5,839 nucleotides of DNA from positions 1 to 5,839 of the forward strand of contig JALFIK010000173.1 in the NCBI GenBank assembly GCA_022776205.1, written 5' to 3'. Source of the DNA: Eubacterium sp. (GTDB lineage: Bacteria > Bacillota > Clostridia > Lachnospirales > Lachnospiraceae). Position 1 is the stretch's first letter; each line of letters starts with the position of its first letter. Under the pieces are notes generated by a model. That model worked only from the letters and a program-made list of their open reading frames with translations, did not search any database and was not told the DNA's origin. This document shows, one piece after another, positions 5,681 to 5,839 of this stretch. A program made the translations under genes and the position numbers.

Positions 5681-5839
5681 GTTGCGTTTGGAAAGAATGC
5701 ATGAAGCTTGATAACTGAATAACAAAACAACCTTGAACGTTCAATTCAAATTTCATTCGGAACCTTTCGAGAGTGATGTCTTCGGAAAGGGTCCATGGAA
5801 CGGAACGAAAGTTCAGAACCTAAAAAACAGTAAAGACAG
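5681..5839 (+). other. Leader of a ribosomal RNA operon (5' part; 16S gene beyond window)
   Basis: No credible reading frame is present. CTTGATAACTGAATA (5708-5722) resembles the boxA-region sequence of Firmicute rRNA leaders (compare CTTTGAAAACTGAATA), where antitermination factors bind. A stem GGA-A-CCTTTC (5759-5768) / GAAAGG-G-TCC (5785-5794) follows. Next is GAAC-GAAA-GTTC (5803-5814), a hairpin with a GNRA-type loop. A perfect palindrome TTGAACGTTCAA sits at 5733-5744. The conserved 16S 5' sequence (AGAGTTTGATC) is not seen, so the mature rRNA begins outside the window. The identity as a 16S leader is inferred from promoter strength, the boxA-like motif and the tRNA neighbours. Confidence 0.75.

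Noticed and set aside
1..5839. CRISPR array, insertion sequence, phage attachment site or defence system
   Set aside because: No spaced direct repeats, transposase frame or terminal inverted repeats were seen. A tRNA gene is present but there is no duplicated tRNA end or integrase. All coding sequence fits housekeeping or metabolic genes.

Overview
The window looks like a chromosomal segment of an anaerobic low-GC Firmicute, most likely a Lachnospiraceae-type Clostridium relative. This is inferred from AT-rich codon use, strong AGGAGG-type ribosome binding sites, TTGACA/TATAAT promoters, a potABCD polyamine operon, a clostridial GlpA-type flavoprotein with a BFD-like iron-sulfur domain, and tRNA genes that do not encode CCA. 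No database search was possible, so the taxon is an inference.

Layout. Positions 2-3654 (+) hold the 3' part of a spermidine/putrescine ABC transporter operon: the C-terminal part of the ATPase PotA (cut by the window edge), the permeases PotB and PotC, and the lipoprotein PotD. A GreA-family transcription elongation factor follows. The first four genes overlap by 8, 7 and 4 nt, and the GreA ribosome binding site touches the potD stop codon, so the five genes look like one translationally coupled transcript. It ends at a strong hairpin terminator at 3658-3703. That terminator can also serve the convergent gene, a minus-strand FAD-dependent oxidoreductase (3733-5199).

Positions 5200-5361 form a divergent intergenic region. 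It holds a leftward promoter for the oxidoreductase and a rightward promoter for stable RNA. The rightward unit carries two class II serine tRNAs, tRNA-Ser(UGA) and tRNA-Ser(GGA). An 18-bp inverted repeat (TTGTGA...TCACAA) follows, then a perfect-consensus promoter (TTGACA, 17 nt, TATAAT) with an A-rich UP-like region. The rest of the window is a structured leader with a boxA-like segment, typical of a Firmicute rRNA operon. The 16S rRNA itself must start beyond the right edge, as no 16S 5' sequence is visible.

How the parts work together. PotD captures polyamine outside the membrane, PotBC forms the channel and PotA drives import. The GreA-like protein would rescue backtracked RNA polymerase; why it is made with the transporter is unclear. 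The oxidoreductase is a separate single-gene unit. The right end is translation-machinery DNA. Most of the window is ordinary. The points most worth a second look are the Rex- or Crp/Fnr-like palindrome just upstream of the rRNA promoter, the GreA gene inside the polyamine operon, the oxidoreductase without its usual partner genes, and apparent substitutions in the PotD binding pocket.
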